Assembly (NCBI GenBank): GCA_023260655.1
Contig: JALQUU010000028.1
Coordinates: 1-37,540, forward strand
DNA: 37,540 bases
Reading direction: 5' to 3'
Source of the DNA: Paracoccaceae bacterium
Lineage (GTDB): Bacteria > Pseudomonadota > Alphaproteobacteria > Rhodobacterales > Rhodobacteraceae
A program made the translations under genes and the position numbers. The number at the start of each line of letters is the position of its first letter. Position 1 is the stretch's first letter. Under the pieces are notes generated by a model. It ran no database searches and was not told where the DNA came from. It was given only the letters and a program-made list of their open reading frames with translations. Positions 1 to 7,496 of the stretch are shown here, piece after piece.

Positions 1-130
1 GAGAATGAAAAACTGGTCGAGCAGATCGTCGATCAACTGCTTGGTGCCAGCTCTGACGAAGAGGATGGCGACGACGGGGATGTTCTTGAATTCGAGACCG
101 ACGAGGAGATCGTGCTCGAATTTACCGACA
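1..130. other. Unassigned left-edge sequence that does not match the adjoining mmsA
   Basis: These bases should encode the middle of mmsA on the minus strand, but none of the three minus frames gives the ITPFNFP-type sequence that follows the GVAAG motif in this enzyme. One minus frame, offset from mmsA, is open to the window edge with GC-rich third positions and a globular-looking composition. A plus frame that reads into the mmsA region is also open and very acidic (DEEDGDDGD). I recognise neither. The segment could be foreign DNA, a rearranged gene, or an assembly join at a contig edge. Confidence 0.4.
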
Positions 131-566
131 TGCCTGCGGCGACGCCAACGGGCTGGCGCATGGAATACATGTCGATGCCGGGGCCTGCGCTGTCGGTGAA
201 TTCACCTTTCAGGAGATGCGGCGCGCCGATGCAGAATTCGATCACTTCGAGGCCACGCTGCACGTCGCCTTTCGCGTCGGGGAAGGTCTTGCCGTGCTCC
301 GCGGAGAGCGCTTCTGCGAGCTTGTCCATGTCGCGGTTGATGAGGCGAACGAACTCCATCATCACGCGGGCACGGCGCTGCGGGTTGGTAGCACCCCATG
401 CGGGCTGCGCAGCGGCTGCGGCCGCAACAGCGGCATCTAGCTCGGCTTTCGAAGCCAGAGCGAGTTTCGCCTGCACTTCGCCGGTGGCGGGGTTGAATAC
501 GTCTGCAAAACGGCCCGACGTGCCTGCGACACGCTTGCCGTTGATCCAGTGACCGATCTCTTTCAT
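33..566 (-). CDS. mmsA: Methylmalonate-semialdehyde dehydrogenase (CoA-acylating), N-terminal part only
   Basis: This is the N-terminal third of an aldehyde dehydrogenase family enzyme that converts methylmalonate semialdehyde (valine catabolism) or malonate semialdehyde (inositol or beta-alanine catabolism) to propionyl- or acetyl-CoA in the cytoplasm. The start is the ATG at 564-566, with GGAGGA upstream on the minus strand. The opening GHWINGKRVAGTSGR, the central AEHGKTFPDAKGDVQRGLEV and SMRQPVGVAAG all fit MmsA. After residue 145, at about base 131, the similarity stops abruptly. The remaining 32 residues down to a stop at base 33 are serine-rich and unrelated, and the catalytic cysteine region is absent. 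The gene is either truly disrupted or joined to unrelated sequence at the window edge. The divergent LysR gene is its likely regulator. Confidence 0.8.
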   Translation of the reverse strand: MKEIGHWINGKRVAGTSGRFADVFNPATGEVQAKLALASKAELDAAVAAAAAAQPAWGATNPQRRARVMMEFVRLINRDMDKLAEALSAEHGKTFPDAKGDVQRGLEVIEFCIGAPHLLKGEFTDSAGPGIDMYSMRQPVGVAAGMSVNSSTISSSVSNSRTSPSSPSSSSELAPSS

Positions 567-644
567 GGGGGACTCCTCCTAAAGCTGGCACAAGTTTACT
601 CTTGCAGAGATGCGGCGGGAAGCGGCAAAATTCCAAAAAGACTT

Positions 645-656
645 TGCAAAATTGCA
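645..656. promoter_or_regulatory. Short inverted repeat in the mmsA-lysR intergenic region
   Basis: TGCAA-AA-TTGCA lies 15 bases before the LysR start codon and directly beside its GGAGG ribosome site. With the preceding T it fits a T-N11-A LysR-type motif (644-656). The octamer GCAAAATT occurs here and again at 625-632. It is a plausible autoregulatory operator, by inference only. Confidence 0.3.
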
Positions 657-670
657 GGAGGGTGAGCGGG

Positions 671-1573
671 ATGGACTGGGACGATATTCGGGTGTTTCTT
701 GCGGTGGCGCGGACCGAGAGCCTTTCGGCGGCGGGGCGCAGCTTGAAGGTTGATCCGGCAACAGTCGGGCGGCGGATCGCGAAGCTTGAGGAAGCGTTCG
801 AAGCGCCGCTTTTCGCGAAATCCCCGCAGGGCTATGCATTGACCGATGCAGGGGCGCGGCTGGTTGGCCATGCGGAGGCGGCCGAGCAGGCCATGGCGGG
901 AGCTTTGGAAGAGGTGCGGGGGCAGGGCACGGGGTTTTCTGGCCAGATCCGCATCGGTGCGCCGGATGGCTGTGCGAACTTCCTTTTGCCGCAGGTTTGT
1001 GCTGCGATTTGTGCGGCGAACCCCGATCTGGATGTGCAGATCGTGGCGCTGCCTCGGGTGCTCAACCTGTCGAAGCGGGAAGTGGATATGGCGATTGCCG
1101 TTTCGCCACCAACGGCGGGGCGGTTGCTGGTGCAGAAAATCACCGATTACCACCTGAGCCTTGCGGCGTCGCGGATGTATTTGCGCCAGAACGCCCCGAT
1201 CCAGACGCCTGAAGACCTCAAGGGCCACCGGATGATCGGCTATATCCCTGACATGATCTTCGACAAGGAATTGGACTATCTCGGCGATCTTGGTGTGGAG
1301 CGGGTGGCGCTGGCTTCCAACTCGGCCTCGGTGCAGTTCCAATGGGTGCGCCTCGGGATGGGGGTGGGGATGGTGCATGATTTCGCAATCGCCTCGGCGC
1401 CGCGTGTGTCGCGTGTCTTGCGTGAACACATTAGCCTTACGCGCTCGTTCTACCTTGTGCGTCATGCCGATGATCGCCGCCTTGAGCGGATGAACCGGTT
1501 TGCGGAGGCGCTGATCGAAGGCATGCGGGAAGAGGTGCTCCGGCTGGAAGGCGTTGACGAAGAAAACAGCTGA
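671..1573 (+). CDS. LysR family transcriptional regulator, divergent from mmsA
   Basis: This 300-residue protein has the usual LysR length. An N-terminal winged helix-turn-helix covers about residues 1-60 (MDWDDIRVFLAVARTESLSA, then GRRIAKLEEAFEAPLF). A periplasmic-binding-protein-like effector domain covers about 90-290. The ATG at 671 was chosen over an upstream in-frame ATG at 602 because GGAGG precedes it at a good distance and the LysR fold begins there. It is transcribed divergently from mmsA across a 104-base region, the classic arrangement of a LysR regulator and its target. A role in control of mmsA is therefore likely, but the inducer cannot be read from the sequence. Confidence 0.88.
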   Translation: MDWDDIRVFLAVARTESLSAAGRSLKVDPATVGRRIAKLEEAFEAPLFAKSPQGYALTDAGARLVGHAEAAEQAMAGALEEVRGQGTGFSGQIRIGAPDGCANFLLPQVCAAICAANPDLDVQIVALPRVLNLSKREVDMAIAVSPPTAGRLLVQKITDYHLSLAASRMYLRQNAPIQTPEDLKGHRMIGYIPDMIFDKELDYLGDLGVERVALASNSASVQFQWVRLGMGVGMVHDFAIASAPRVSRVLREHISLTRSFYLVRHADDRRLERMNRFAEALIEGMREEVLRLEGVDEENS

Positions 1574-1574
1574 C

Positions 1575-1580
1575 TTGACA
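1575..1580 (+). promoter_or_regulatory. Candidate -35 element (TTGACA) for the CBS-domain gene
   Basis: A perfect TTGACA starts two bases after the LysR stop codon. The hexamer about 17 bases downstream (GACGCT) is a poor -10, so the promoter is tentative. The palindrome at 1609-1624 would then lie near the transcription start. Confidence 0.25.
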
Positions 1581-1608
1581 GAAAGTTGCGTGAGGAGGAC
1601 GCTGGAGA

Positions 1609-1624
1609 TCAGGAAATTTCCTGA
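1609..1624. promoter_or_regulatory. Perfect 16-bp palindrome upstream of the CBS gene
   Basis: TCAGGAAATTTCCTGA is fully self-complementary and ends 26 bases before the ATG at 1651. It is not followed by a T-run, so it is more likely a protein-binding site than a terminator. No regulator family is identified. Confidence 0.4.
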
Positions 1625-1650
1625 AATTCATTCAATCTGGGAGGCCTGCC

Positions 1651-2085
1651 ATGCTCGTGCACCAAATTCTCAAGGCTAAAGGCAATCACGCAGTGATCAC
1701 TGTGACGCCGGAAACCAAGATCGAGGAGGTTGCGGATCTTCTGGCGCAGAGGCGGATTGGTGGTGTGGTGGTTTCCGGAAACGGCAAGAGCGTGGACGGG
1801 ATCCTGTCCGAGCGTGACATCGTGCGTGCATTGGCGTTGCGGGGCGGGAACTGCCTCGGGATGAAAACTGAAGATCTGATGACGCGGAATCCATCCTGCT
1901 GCAGCCCGTCCGATGAAATGGATACTGTCCTGCAGCGGATGACTGATGGCCGTTTCCGCCATATGCCTGTCACGCAAGGCGGCGAATTGGTGGGGATCGT
2001 GACGATCGGCGATGTGGTCAAGGCGCGGCTTGACGAGTTGTCGATGGAGAAGACGGCATTGGAAGAGATGATTATGGGTCGCTGA
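1651..2085 (+). CDS. Tandem CBS-domain protein
   Basis: This 144-residue protein consists almost entirely of two CBS domains, about residues 8-65 and 75-132. Each carries the typical pattern of a conserved hydrophobic stretch followed by ILSERDIVRAL (first) or VGIVTIGDVVKARL (second). CBS pairs form a Bateman module that usually binds adenosine nucleotides such as AMP, ATP or S-adenosylmethionine. Stand-alone forms act as cytoplasmic energy sensors on partners that are mostly unknown. The start at 1651 has GGGAGG upstream. The C-terminal tail LDELSMEKTALEEMI is helical. The next gene is coaD, 81 bases downstream and separated by a hairpin, so co-transcription is possible but not required. Confidence 0.88.
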   Translation: MLVHQILKAKGNHAVITVTPETKIEEVADLLAQRRIGGVVVSGNGKSVDGILSERDIVRALALRGGNCLGMKTEDLMTRNPSCCSPSDEMDTVLQRMTDGRFRHMPVTQGGELVGIVTIGDVVKARLDELSMEKTALEEMIMGR

Positions 2086-2113
2086 GCGGATCCGTATTTT
2101 TCTGCACTTGCAA

Positions 2114-2142
2114 ACGGGCGCGCAATATTGTTGCGTGCCCGT
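2114..2142 (+). terminator. Long stem-loop between the CBS gene and coaD
   Basis: ACGGGC-G-CGCAA pairs with TTGCG-T-GCCCGT around a five-base loop (TATTG), giving 12 pairs including one G-U. It lies 28 bases after the CBS stop codon and 24 bases before the coaD ATG. No T-run follows, so it may be a processing or attenuating hairpin in the coaD leader rather than a simple terminator. Confidence 0.4.
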
Positions 2143-2166
2143 AAGTAACTAGAGGGGGACACCTTG

Positions 2167-2661
2167 ATGCGCATTGGCCTTTATCCGGGCACGTTCGATC
2201 CGATCACTTACGGGCATACGGATATCATTCGCCGCTCGTGCTCCCTCGTGGATCGGCTAGTGATCGGCGTTGCCATCAACCGTGACAAAGGGCCTTTGTT
2301 TGCGCTCGAAGAGCGCGTGGCCATGATTGAATCCGAGTGCAAATCCATGGTGGAGGAGACGGGCACCGAGATCGTGGTGCATCCGTTCGAGAACCTGCTG
2401 ATCGATTGCGCCCGTGATGTGGGGGCAAGTGTGATCGTGCGCGGGCTGCGTGCGGTGGCCGATTTTGAGTATGAATTCCAGATGGTCGGAATGAACCGCG
2501 CGCTCGATGCCAGCGTGGAAACGGTTTTCCTAATGGCCGATGCGCGCCGTCAGGCGATTGCATCGCGGCTGGTGAAAGAAATCGCGCGTCTTGGCGGGGA
2601 TGTATCGAAATTCGTTCCGCCGGCGGTCAAAGAAGCTTTGGTGGCGCGCTACAACCGCTGA
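2167..2661 (+). CDS. coaD: Phosphopantetheine adenylyltransferase
   Basis: CoaD transfers the adenylyl group of ATP to 4'-phosphopantetheine, giving dephospho-CoA, the fourth step of coenzyme A synthesis. The 164-residue length is standard. The nucleotidyltransferase motif GTFDPITYGHTDII at residues 8-21 carries the TxxH signature. VRGLRAVADFEYEFQM and IASRLVKEIA are the other family blocks. The ATG at 2167 was chosen. A TTG three bases upstream is in frame, but the spacing from AGAGGGGG and the usual MRIGLYPG opening favour the ATG. It converges on a 47-residue membrane protein gene with only three bases between the stop codons. Confidence 0.96.
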   Translation: MRIGLYPGTFDPITYGHTDIIRRSCSLVDRLVIGVAINRDKGPLFALEERVAMIESECKSMVEETGTEIVVHPFENLLIDCARDVGASVIVRGLRAVADFEYEFQMVGMNRALDASVETVFLMADARRQAIASRLVKEIARLGGDVSKFVPPAVKEALVARYNR

Positions 2662-2664
2662 ACG

Positions 2665-2808
2665 CTAGCGCCAGAACGCGACCCATTCGATCAGTTCGGC
2701 GAATTTGCGGGCGAGGAAAAGCAGGTTGTCTCCGCTGAAGGCGAACATGTCGAGGCAAATGGCTGCGAGGATCATCACACCGAGCGCAATTGCGATTTGA
2801 TTGGTCAT
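2665..2808 (-). CDS. 47-residue single-pass membrane microprotein, function unknown
   Basis: The reading frame starts at an ATG (2806-2808) preceded by GGAGG on the minus strand and ends in TAG. It begins MTNQIAIALGVMILAAICLDM, a hydrophobic helix spanning residues 4-23. The tail LLFLARKFAELIEWVAFW is amphipathic and aromatic and ends in arginine. A tiny gene of this shape downstream of gap matches my recollection of other Rhodobacteraceae, but I know no function. It lies beyond the gap terminator, so it needs its own promoter or read-through. Good ribosome site, clear membrane helix and tight packing against coaD support a real gene. Confidence 0.7.
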   Translation of the reverse strand: MTNQIAIALGVMILAAICLDMFAFSGDNLLFLARKFAELIEWVAFWR

Positions 2809-2870
2809 GCCGCTGCCTCCTGACGTTGTGCCTATATGGCCCTGTTCGCCCGCTACTGTCGAGAGAACAA

Positions 2871-2900
2871 GAAAAAACGCCCGCCGGATTGGCGGGCGTT
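2871..2900 (-). terminator. Rho-independent terminator of gap
   Basis: On the minus strand a perfect 10-base-pair stem (AACGCCCGCC with GGCGGGCGTT, loop of five) is followed by TTTTTTC. It lies 22 bases after the gap stop codon. Confidence 0.9.
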
Positions 2901-2921
2901 ATTCGTTTCCCAGACGGGAAA

Positions 2922-3923
2922 TCAGAGCAGTTTGCCCATGGCTGCGGCGACATCGGCCATACGGACCGAGAAGCCCCACTCGTTGTCGTACCACGACAGA
3001 ACGCGTACGAGGCGGCCGCCGATGACCTTGGTTTGGTCGGGCGCGAAGATCGAGCTTTCGTTGGTGTGGTTGAAGTCGATCGAGACTTTCGGCTCCGGAT
3101 CATAGCCGAGAATGCCTTTCAGCGCGCCTTCGGCGGCTTCGCGGACTACCTCGTTCACATCGGCAACTGTGACGTCTTTCTTGGCGATGAAGGTGAGGTC
3201 AACGCAGGAGACGTTCGGGGTGGGAACGCGGACGGCGGAACCGTCGAGCTTGCCTTTGAGCTGCGGCAGAACCTCGCCCAGAGCTTTCGCGGCACCGGTG
3301 GTGGTGGGCACCATCGACATGGCGGCGGCGCGGGCGCGATAGAGATCCTTGTGGCGACGATCAAGGGTGGGCTGGTCGCCGGTGTAGGAGTGGATCGTGG
3401 TCATGATGCCGCTCTCGATACCGATTGCCGCATCCAGAACCTTGGCGAGGGGCGCGAGGCAGTTGGTGGTGCAGGAGCCGTTCGAGATCATCGTGTCGCC
3501 CTTGGCGAGCTGGTCGTCATTGACGCCTATAACGATTGTCTTCTGCACGTTCTTGGCAGGAGCCGAGATCAGAACCGATTTCGCGCCGCGCTCGAGGTGC
3601 TTCTTGGCCTTTTCGCCGTCGTTGAAGTTACCCGTGCATTCGAGAACCACATCGACACCGGACCAGTCGAGCTCGTCCATGTTATAGGTGGACATCACAT
3701 CGAATGCGCCGCGGCCCAGATCCATCTTGCCGTCGCCGATGGTGACGGTGCCGGGGAAACGACCATGCACCGAGTCGTAGCGGATCAGGTGCGCTGCGGT
3801 TTCGAGGGGGCCCGTGGCGTTGATGCGGACAACCTTGACGTCTTCACGTGCCGATTCAGCGATGTGGCTGAGGGTGCAGCGGCCGATGCGGCCAAATCCG
3901 TTGATTCCGATCGTGATGGTCAT
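2922..3923 (-). CDS. gap: Type I glyceraldehyde-3-phosphate dehydrogenase
   Basis: This 333-residue enzyme oxidises and phosphorylates glyceraldehyde 3-phosphate to 1,3-bisphosphoglycerate in glycolysis, or the reverse in gluconeogenesis. The Rossmann motif GINGFGRIGR is at residues 7-16, and the catalytic cysteine is C151 in SNGSCTTNC. The start is the ATG at 3921-3923. An upstream in-frame ATG would add 22 unrelated residues. After the second beta strand the sequence is RINATGPLETAAHL. NAD-dependent enzymes usually have Asp where this one has Ala36, so cofactor preference may be relaxed or shifted toward NADP. A strong terminator follows. The tkt gene lies on the same strand upstream, separated by a DUF808 gene of opposite orientation. 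Confidence 0.96.
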   Translation of the reverse strand: MTITIGINGFGRIGRCTLSHIAESAREDVKVVRINATGPLETAAHLIRYDSVHGRFPGTVTIGDGKMDLGRGAFDVMSTYNMDELDWSGVDVVLECTGNFNDGEKAKKHLERGAKSVLISAPAKNVQKTIVIGVNDDQLAKGDTMISNGSCTTNCLAPLAKVLDAAIGIESGIMTTIHSYTGDQPTLDRRHKDLYRARAAAMSMVPTTTGAAKALGEVLPQLKGKLDGSAVRVPTPNVSCVDLTFIAKKDVTVADVNEVVREAAEGALKGILGYDPEPKVSIDFNHTNESSIFAPDQTKVIGGRLVRVLSWYDNEWGFSVRMADVAAAMGKLL

Positions 3924-4156
3924 GATGCTCTCCTTGAATGGCTTCAGGCGCAGCAAGCGAGGCGCTGGTTCGCCGATTGCGGCCCTCATAAACCGGGGCG
4001 GGCAATGGCGGAAAGCCGAAAAGCGACAGCAATTTCCATTGTCAGCGCTATCATTCCGATGATTGCGCTAACGCCATGCGCGGGTCTCCACTGTCGAGGC
4101 CCTTGTGCTGGAAACGGAGGTCGGTAGGGTAGGGTCAAACAATCCGAGGACGAGCA
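3924..4156. other. Divergent intergenic region between gap and the DUF808 gene
   Basis: These 233 bases separate two divergent genes and must hold both promoters. I see no strong hairpin, repeat or RNA gene. Open frames here are low-quality extensions of neighbours. GAGAG precedes the gap ATG on the minus strand. Confidence 0.5.
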
Positions 4157-5128
4157 ATGAGCGGACTACTGGCCCTTTTGGACGATGTGGCGGCCATCGC
4201 AAAAGTCGCGGCAACGAGCGTTGACGATATCGCCGCCGCTGCATCGAAAGCCGGTGCGAAAGCGGCAGGGGTGGTGATCGACGATGCGGCTGTGACGCCC
4301 AAATATGTGCATGGCTTCGCGCCGGCACGTGAATTGCCGATCATCTGGAAGATCACTAAAGGGTCTATTTTCAACAAGCTCGTCGTGCTGCTTCCGGGCT
4401 TGATGCTCCTTGCGCAATTCGCCCCTTGGGCGATTACCCCGCTTTTGATGTTAGGGGGCTCTTATCTCTGTTTCGAAGGGGCGGAGAAACTCTTCCACGC
4501 CCTTTTCCCGCATGGCGATGCCCATGTTGAGGCCGATATGGACATCAAGGATCCGTCCCATCTGGAAGAGGCCAAGGTCAAAGGGGCGATCAAGACGGAC
4601 TTCATTCTCTCCGCTGAAATCATGACGATCTCGCTAGCCGCGATCGAAGTGCCGAACCTCTGGATGCAAGCCGCGTCGCTTGCTCTGGTGGGGCTCTTCA
4701 TTACGGCTGTCGTCTATGGTGGCGTGGCACTGATTGTGAAGATGGATGATGTGGGGCTGCATCTGGCCTCGACCGCCCGCCTCTCGGCCACGCGCAAGTT
4801 CGGCCGGTGGTTGGTGCAGGCGATGCCCGCTCTGATGCAGCTTTTGTCCACCGTTGGCACCGCCGCGATGCTCTGGGTCGGTGGCAGCATCGTGATCCAC
4901 GGTCTTCATGAACTTGGTCTGCATTGGCCCTACGAGCCGATCCATGCGCTCGCAGAGGCTACTGCGCACGCGGTGTCGGAGCAGCTTGCGGGCTTTGCGG
5001 AGTGGGCTGTTACGGCAGGGCTCGACGGTATTTTTGGTTTGGCCTACGGGCTTTTTCTGATCCCCGTGGTGACAAAAATTCTGAGCCCCATGCTGGCTGC
5101 CGTCACAGGATCGAAAGGGGCGCACTGA
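4157..5128 (+). CDS. DUF808 family inner-membrane protein
   Basis: This 323-residue protein opens MSGLLALLDDVAAIAK, the hallmark of the DUF808 family (E. coli YedI type), whose biochemical role is not known. A soluble alanine-rich N-terminal region (about residues 1-65) carries the VDDIAAAASKAGAKAAGVVIDDAAVTP pattern in segments. Several membrane segments follow: about 75-108, a pair near 150-195, one near 230-255, and one near 275-310. The conserved block YLCFEGAEKLFH is present. It is a single gene with a GC-rich hairpin just downstream and converges on tkt. Confidence 0.88.
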   Translation: MSGLLALLDDVAAIAKVAATSVDDIAAAASKAGAKAAGVVIDDAAVTPKYVHGFAPARELPIIWKITKGSIFNKLVVLLPGLMLLAQFAPWAITPLLMLGGSYLCFEGAEKLFHALFPHGDAHVEADMDIKDPSHLEEAKVKGAIKTDFILSAEIMTISLAAIEVPNLWMQAASLALVGLFITAVVYGGVALIVKMDDVGLHLASTARLSATRKFGRWLVQAMPALMQLLSTVGTAAMLWVGGSIVIHGLHELGLHWPYEPIHALAEATAHAVSEQLAGFAEWAVTAGLDGIFGLAYGLFLIPVVTKILSPMLAAVTGSKGAH

Positions 5129-5149
5129 ACGAGAGTGCCCTGTCTCTCG

Positions 5150-5206
5150 CTTTGAAAATATCCCGGGGGGATGCCCTGAAAGGGCAAGGGGGGCAGAGCC
5201 CCCCCT
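5150..5206. repeat. Rhodobacteraceae-type intergenic GC-rich repeat, copy 1
   Basis: The sequence around GAAAATATCCCGGGGGGA, followed by a short variable stem and then GGGGGGC-AGA-GCCCCCC, matches a second copy at 36350-36400 in order and orientation. I recall abundant copies of such a module between convergent genes in this family. Here it lies between the stops of DUF808 and tkt. Confidence 0.65.
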
Positions 5207-5209
5207 TTT
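5186..5209 (+). terminator. Terminator hairpin after the DUF808 gene (also in reach of tkt)
   Basis: GGGGGGC (5188-5194) pairs with GCCCCCC (5198-5204) around AGA, followed by CTTTTC on the plus strand. On the minus strand the stem is followed by CTTGCCC, so it suits the DUF808 gene better. Confidence 0.6.
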
Positions 5210-5237
5210 CATTCGTTCAACAAAGCCGTTGCCGGAA

Positions 5238-7256
5238 TTAGCCGAGCAGGCGTTTCACCTCGGCGGCGACGGCCTCGGCCGTGATGCCGAACTTCTCGTA
5301 GAGCACTTCTGCCGGAGCGGAGGCGCCGAAGCCGGTCATGCCGACGAAACCTGCTTTCGCTTCGCGACCGCGTTCGCCGATGAGCCAGCGGTCCCAGCCC
5401 ATGCGAACGGCCGCTTCTACGCCGACGCGGACGGGGCCTGCAGGAAGCACTTTCTTGCGATAGGCTTCGTCTTGCGCGGCGAAAAGCTCCATCGAGGGCA
5501 TCGAGACCACGCGGGTACCGATGCCTTCGGCTTCGAGGAGATCACGCGCGGCCATGGCGATTTCCACTTCGGAGCCCGTGGCAATCAGGATGGCCTGACG
5601 CTTGGAACCCGCATCGGCCAGCACGTAGGCGCCTTGTGCGGTGAGGTTCTTTGCCGTGTGCTTGGTGCGCTGCGTTTTCACGTTCTGGCGGGTGAGCGAG
5701 AGGACCGAGGGGGTCTCCTTGGTCGAGAGCGCGAGTTCCCAGGCTTCGGCGGTTTCAACGGTGTCACAGGGGCGGAAAACCCAAGTGTTCGGGGTGGAGC
5801 GCGAGATGGCGAGGTGTTCGACGGGTTGGTGCGTCGGGCCGTCTTCGCCGAGGCCGATCGAGTCGTGGGTCATCACGAAGACGGTCGGGACTTTCATCAG
5901 GGCTGCGAGGCGCATGGCCGGGCGGGCGTAGTCGGTGAAGGCCATGAAAGTGCCGCCGTAGGGGCGGATACCGCCATGCAGCGCCATACCGTTCATTGCG
6001 GCGGACATGCCGTGTTCGCGGATGCCCCAATAGACGTAGCGGCCCTTGCGGTTGTCGAGATCGAAGATGCCAAGGTCACCGGTTTTGGTGTTGTTGGAGC
6101 CGGTGAGGTCTGCCGAGCCGCCCACGGTTTCAGGCATGATGGGGTTGATGACTTCGAGCACCATTTCGGAGGACTTGCGGGTGGCCACCTTGGGGGTGGA
6201 CTCACTGACCTGCTTCTTCAGGGCGCGAACAGTTGCTGCGAGTTTGGCCGGTGCGTCGCCTGCGAAAGAGCGGAGGAAATCGGCGCGTTTACCTGCGGGC
6301 ATGGCAGCGACGCGGGCGTCCCATGCGGCGCGGGGCTCGGCACCGCGCTGGCCTGCGGCTTCCCAGAGGGCTTTCACATTGGCCGGAATTTCGAAGGGCG
6401 CATGTGCCCAGTCCCAGCCCGCTTTGGCGGCATCATTTTGCTTCGCGTCGGTCAGCGCGCCGTGGCCTTTCGAGGTGTCTTGCGCGGCATGGCCCAGAGC
6501 GATGTGGGTTTTGCAGGCGATCATCGAAGGCTCGGCGGTGAGTTTCGCTGCGCGGATGGCGGCGTCGATTGCGACGGGGTCATGGCCGTCGATTTCCTGC
6601 ACGTGCCAGCCGGAGGCGCGGAAGCGGGCGACCTGATCGGTGCGGTCCGAGAGGTCGACGCGACCGTCGATGGTGATGTTGTTGTTGTCCCAGAGCACGA
6701 TGAGGCGGCCGAGCTTGTGGCGGCCGGCGATGCCGAGGGCTTCCTGGCTCACGCCTTCCATGAGGCAACCGTCACCTGCGATGACGTAGGTGTGGTGATC
6801 CATGATCTTCGAGCCGTAGCGGCCACGCAGGATTTCTTCGGCCATAGCCATGCCGACCGAGGTGGCGATGCCTTGGCCCAGGGGGCCCGTGGTGGTTTCG
6901 ATGCCTGCGGCATGGCCGTATTCCGGGTGGCCAGCGGTGCGCGCGCCCCACTGACGGAAGTTGCGGATCTCGTCCATCGTCATGTCGGCATAGCCGGTGA
7001 GATGGAGGAGCGAGTAGATCAGCATCGAGCCGTGGCCTGCCGAGAGCACGAAGCGGTCGCGATCCGGCCAGTTTGGCTGGGTGGGATCGAACTTCATATG
7101 TTTGGTGAAGAGCACCGTGGCGACATCGGCCATGCCGATGGGCATGCCGGAGTGGCCGGAATTTGCGGTGGCAACTGCATCCAGCGTCAGAGCGCGGATG
7201 GCGGTGGCCATACGCCAGTGGTCGGGATGGGCGGAACGGAGCGCGGCGATATCCAC
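5238..7256 (-). CDS. tkt: Transketolase
   Basis: This 672-residue thiamine-diphosphate enzyme moves two-carbon ketol units between sugar phosphates in the pentose phosphate pathway. The N-terminal substrate region contains [17 protein letters not shown] and LSAGHGSML. The TPP motif starts at [13 protein letters not shown] and ends at DNN about 26 residues later. The pyrimidine-binding middle domain includes [13 protein letters not shown], and a C-terminal transketolase domain follows. The likely start is GTG at 7254-7256, preceded by AAAGGA, since the family opening ([18 protein letters not shown]) follows at once. It is divergent from the zauP-zapA pair and convergent with the DUF808 gene. 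Confidence 0.96.
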   Translation of the reverse strand: MDIAALRSAHPDHWRMATAIRALTLDAVATANSGHSGMPIGMADVATVLFTKHMKFDPTQPNWPDRDRFVLSAGHGSMLIYSLLHLTGYADMTMDEIRNFRQWGARTAGHPEYGHAAGIETTTGPLGQGIATSVGMAMAEEILRGRYGSKIMDHHTYVIAGDGCLMEGVSQEALGIAGRHKLGRLIVLWDNNNITIDGRVDLSDRTDQVARFRASGWHVQEIDGHDPVAIDAAIRAAKLTAEPSMIACKTHIALGHAAQDTSKGHGALTDAKQNDAAKAGWDWAHAPFEIPANVKALWEAAGQRGAEPRAAWDARVAAMPAGKRADFLRSFAGDAPAKLAATVRALKKQVSESTPKVATRKSSEMVLEVINPIMPETVGGSADLTGSNNTKTGDLGIFDLDNRKGRYVYWGIREHGMSAAMNGMALHGGIRPYGGTFMAFTDYARPAMRLAALMKVPTVFVMTHDSIGLGEDGPTHQPVEHLAISRSTPNTWVFRPCDTVETAEAWELALSTKETPSVLSLTRQNVKTQRTKHTAKNLTAQGAYVLADAGSKRQAILIATGSEVEIAMAARDLLEAEGIGTRVVSMPSMELFAAQDEAYRKKVLPAGPVRVGVEAAVRMGWDRWLIGERGREAKAGFVGMTGFGASAPAEVLYEKFGITAEAVAAEVKRLLG

Positions 7257-7496
7257 GGGGCAATGTCCTTTACTAGGAGTGCGTTCGGCGCGGGTTTGCC
7301 ACCCGTGTTAGCGAAGATCAAGCGCCGCACCTAAGTGCTTGCGGAAATTACGCCTTTTGAGGGCGCATTTTCCGGATCGCTTGGTTAGACTTATGGTCAT
7401 ATGCCGGGGTGCCGTGATTCGAGCGCTATCCGGAGCCATTGCGCGTGGTCACTTTCGCGGCGATCGGCCAAAAAGAGGCAGAGGAGAGGTGCTGGA
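7257..7496. other. Divergent intergenic region between tkt and the ZauP-like gene
   Basis: These 240 bases must carry promoters in both directions. I see only a weak hairpin (CGGGT-ttgcc-ACCCG) and one GANTC methylation site (GATTC, 7416-7420). GANTC is the target of the cell-cycle methylase CcrM in alphaproteobacteria, so this site ahead of a division operon is suggestive but could be chance. Confidence 0.4.

Noticed and set aside
1..130. Insertion-sequence end at the mmsA breakpoint
   Set aside because: No transposase motif, inverted terminal repeat or target duplication can be seen in only 130 bases, so an IS is not claimed.
2790..4127. 445-codon plus-strand open frame opposite gap
   Set aside because: It is the antisense shadow of gap, a clear family member, in high-GC DNA. 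It has no recognisable protein features.
5229..7334. 701-codon plus-strand open frame opposite tkt
   Set aside because: Gly/His/Ala-rich shadow translation typical of the antisense of high-GC genes. Transketolase on the minus strand is unambiguous.
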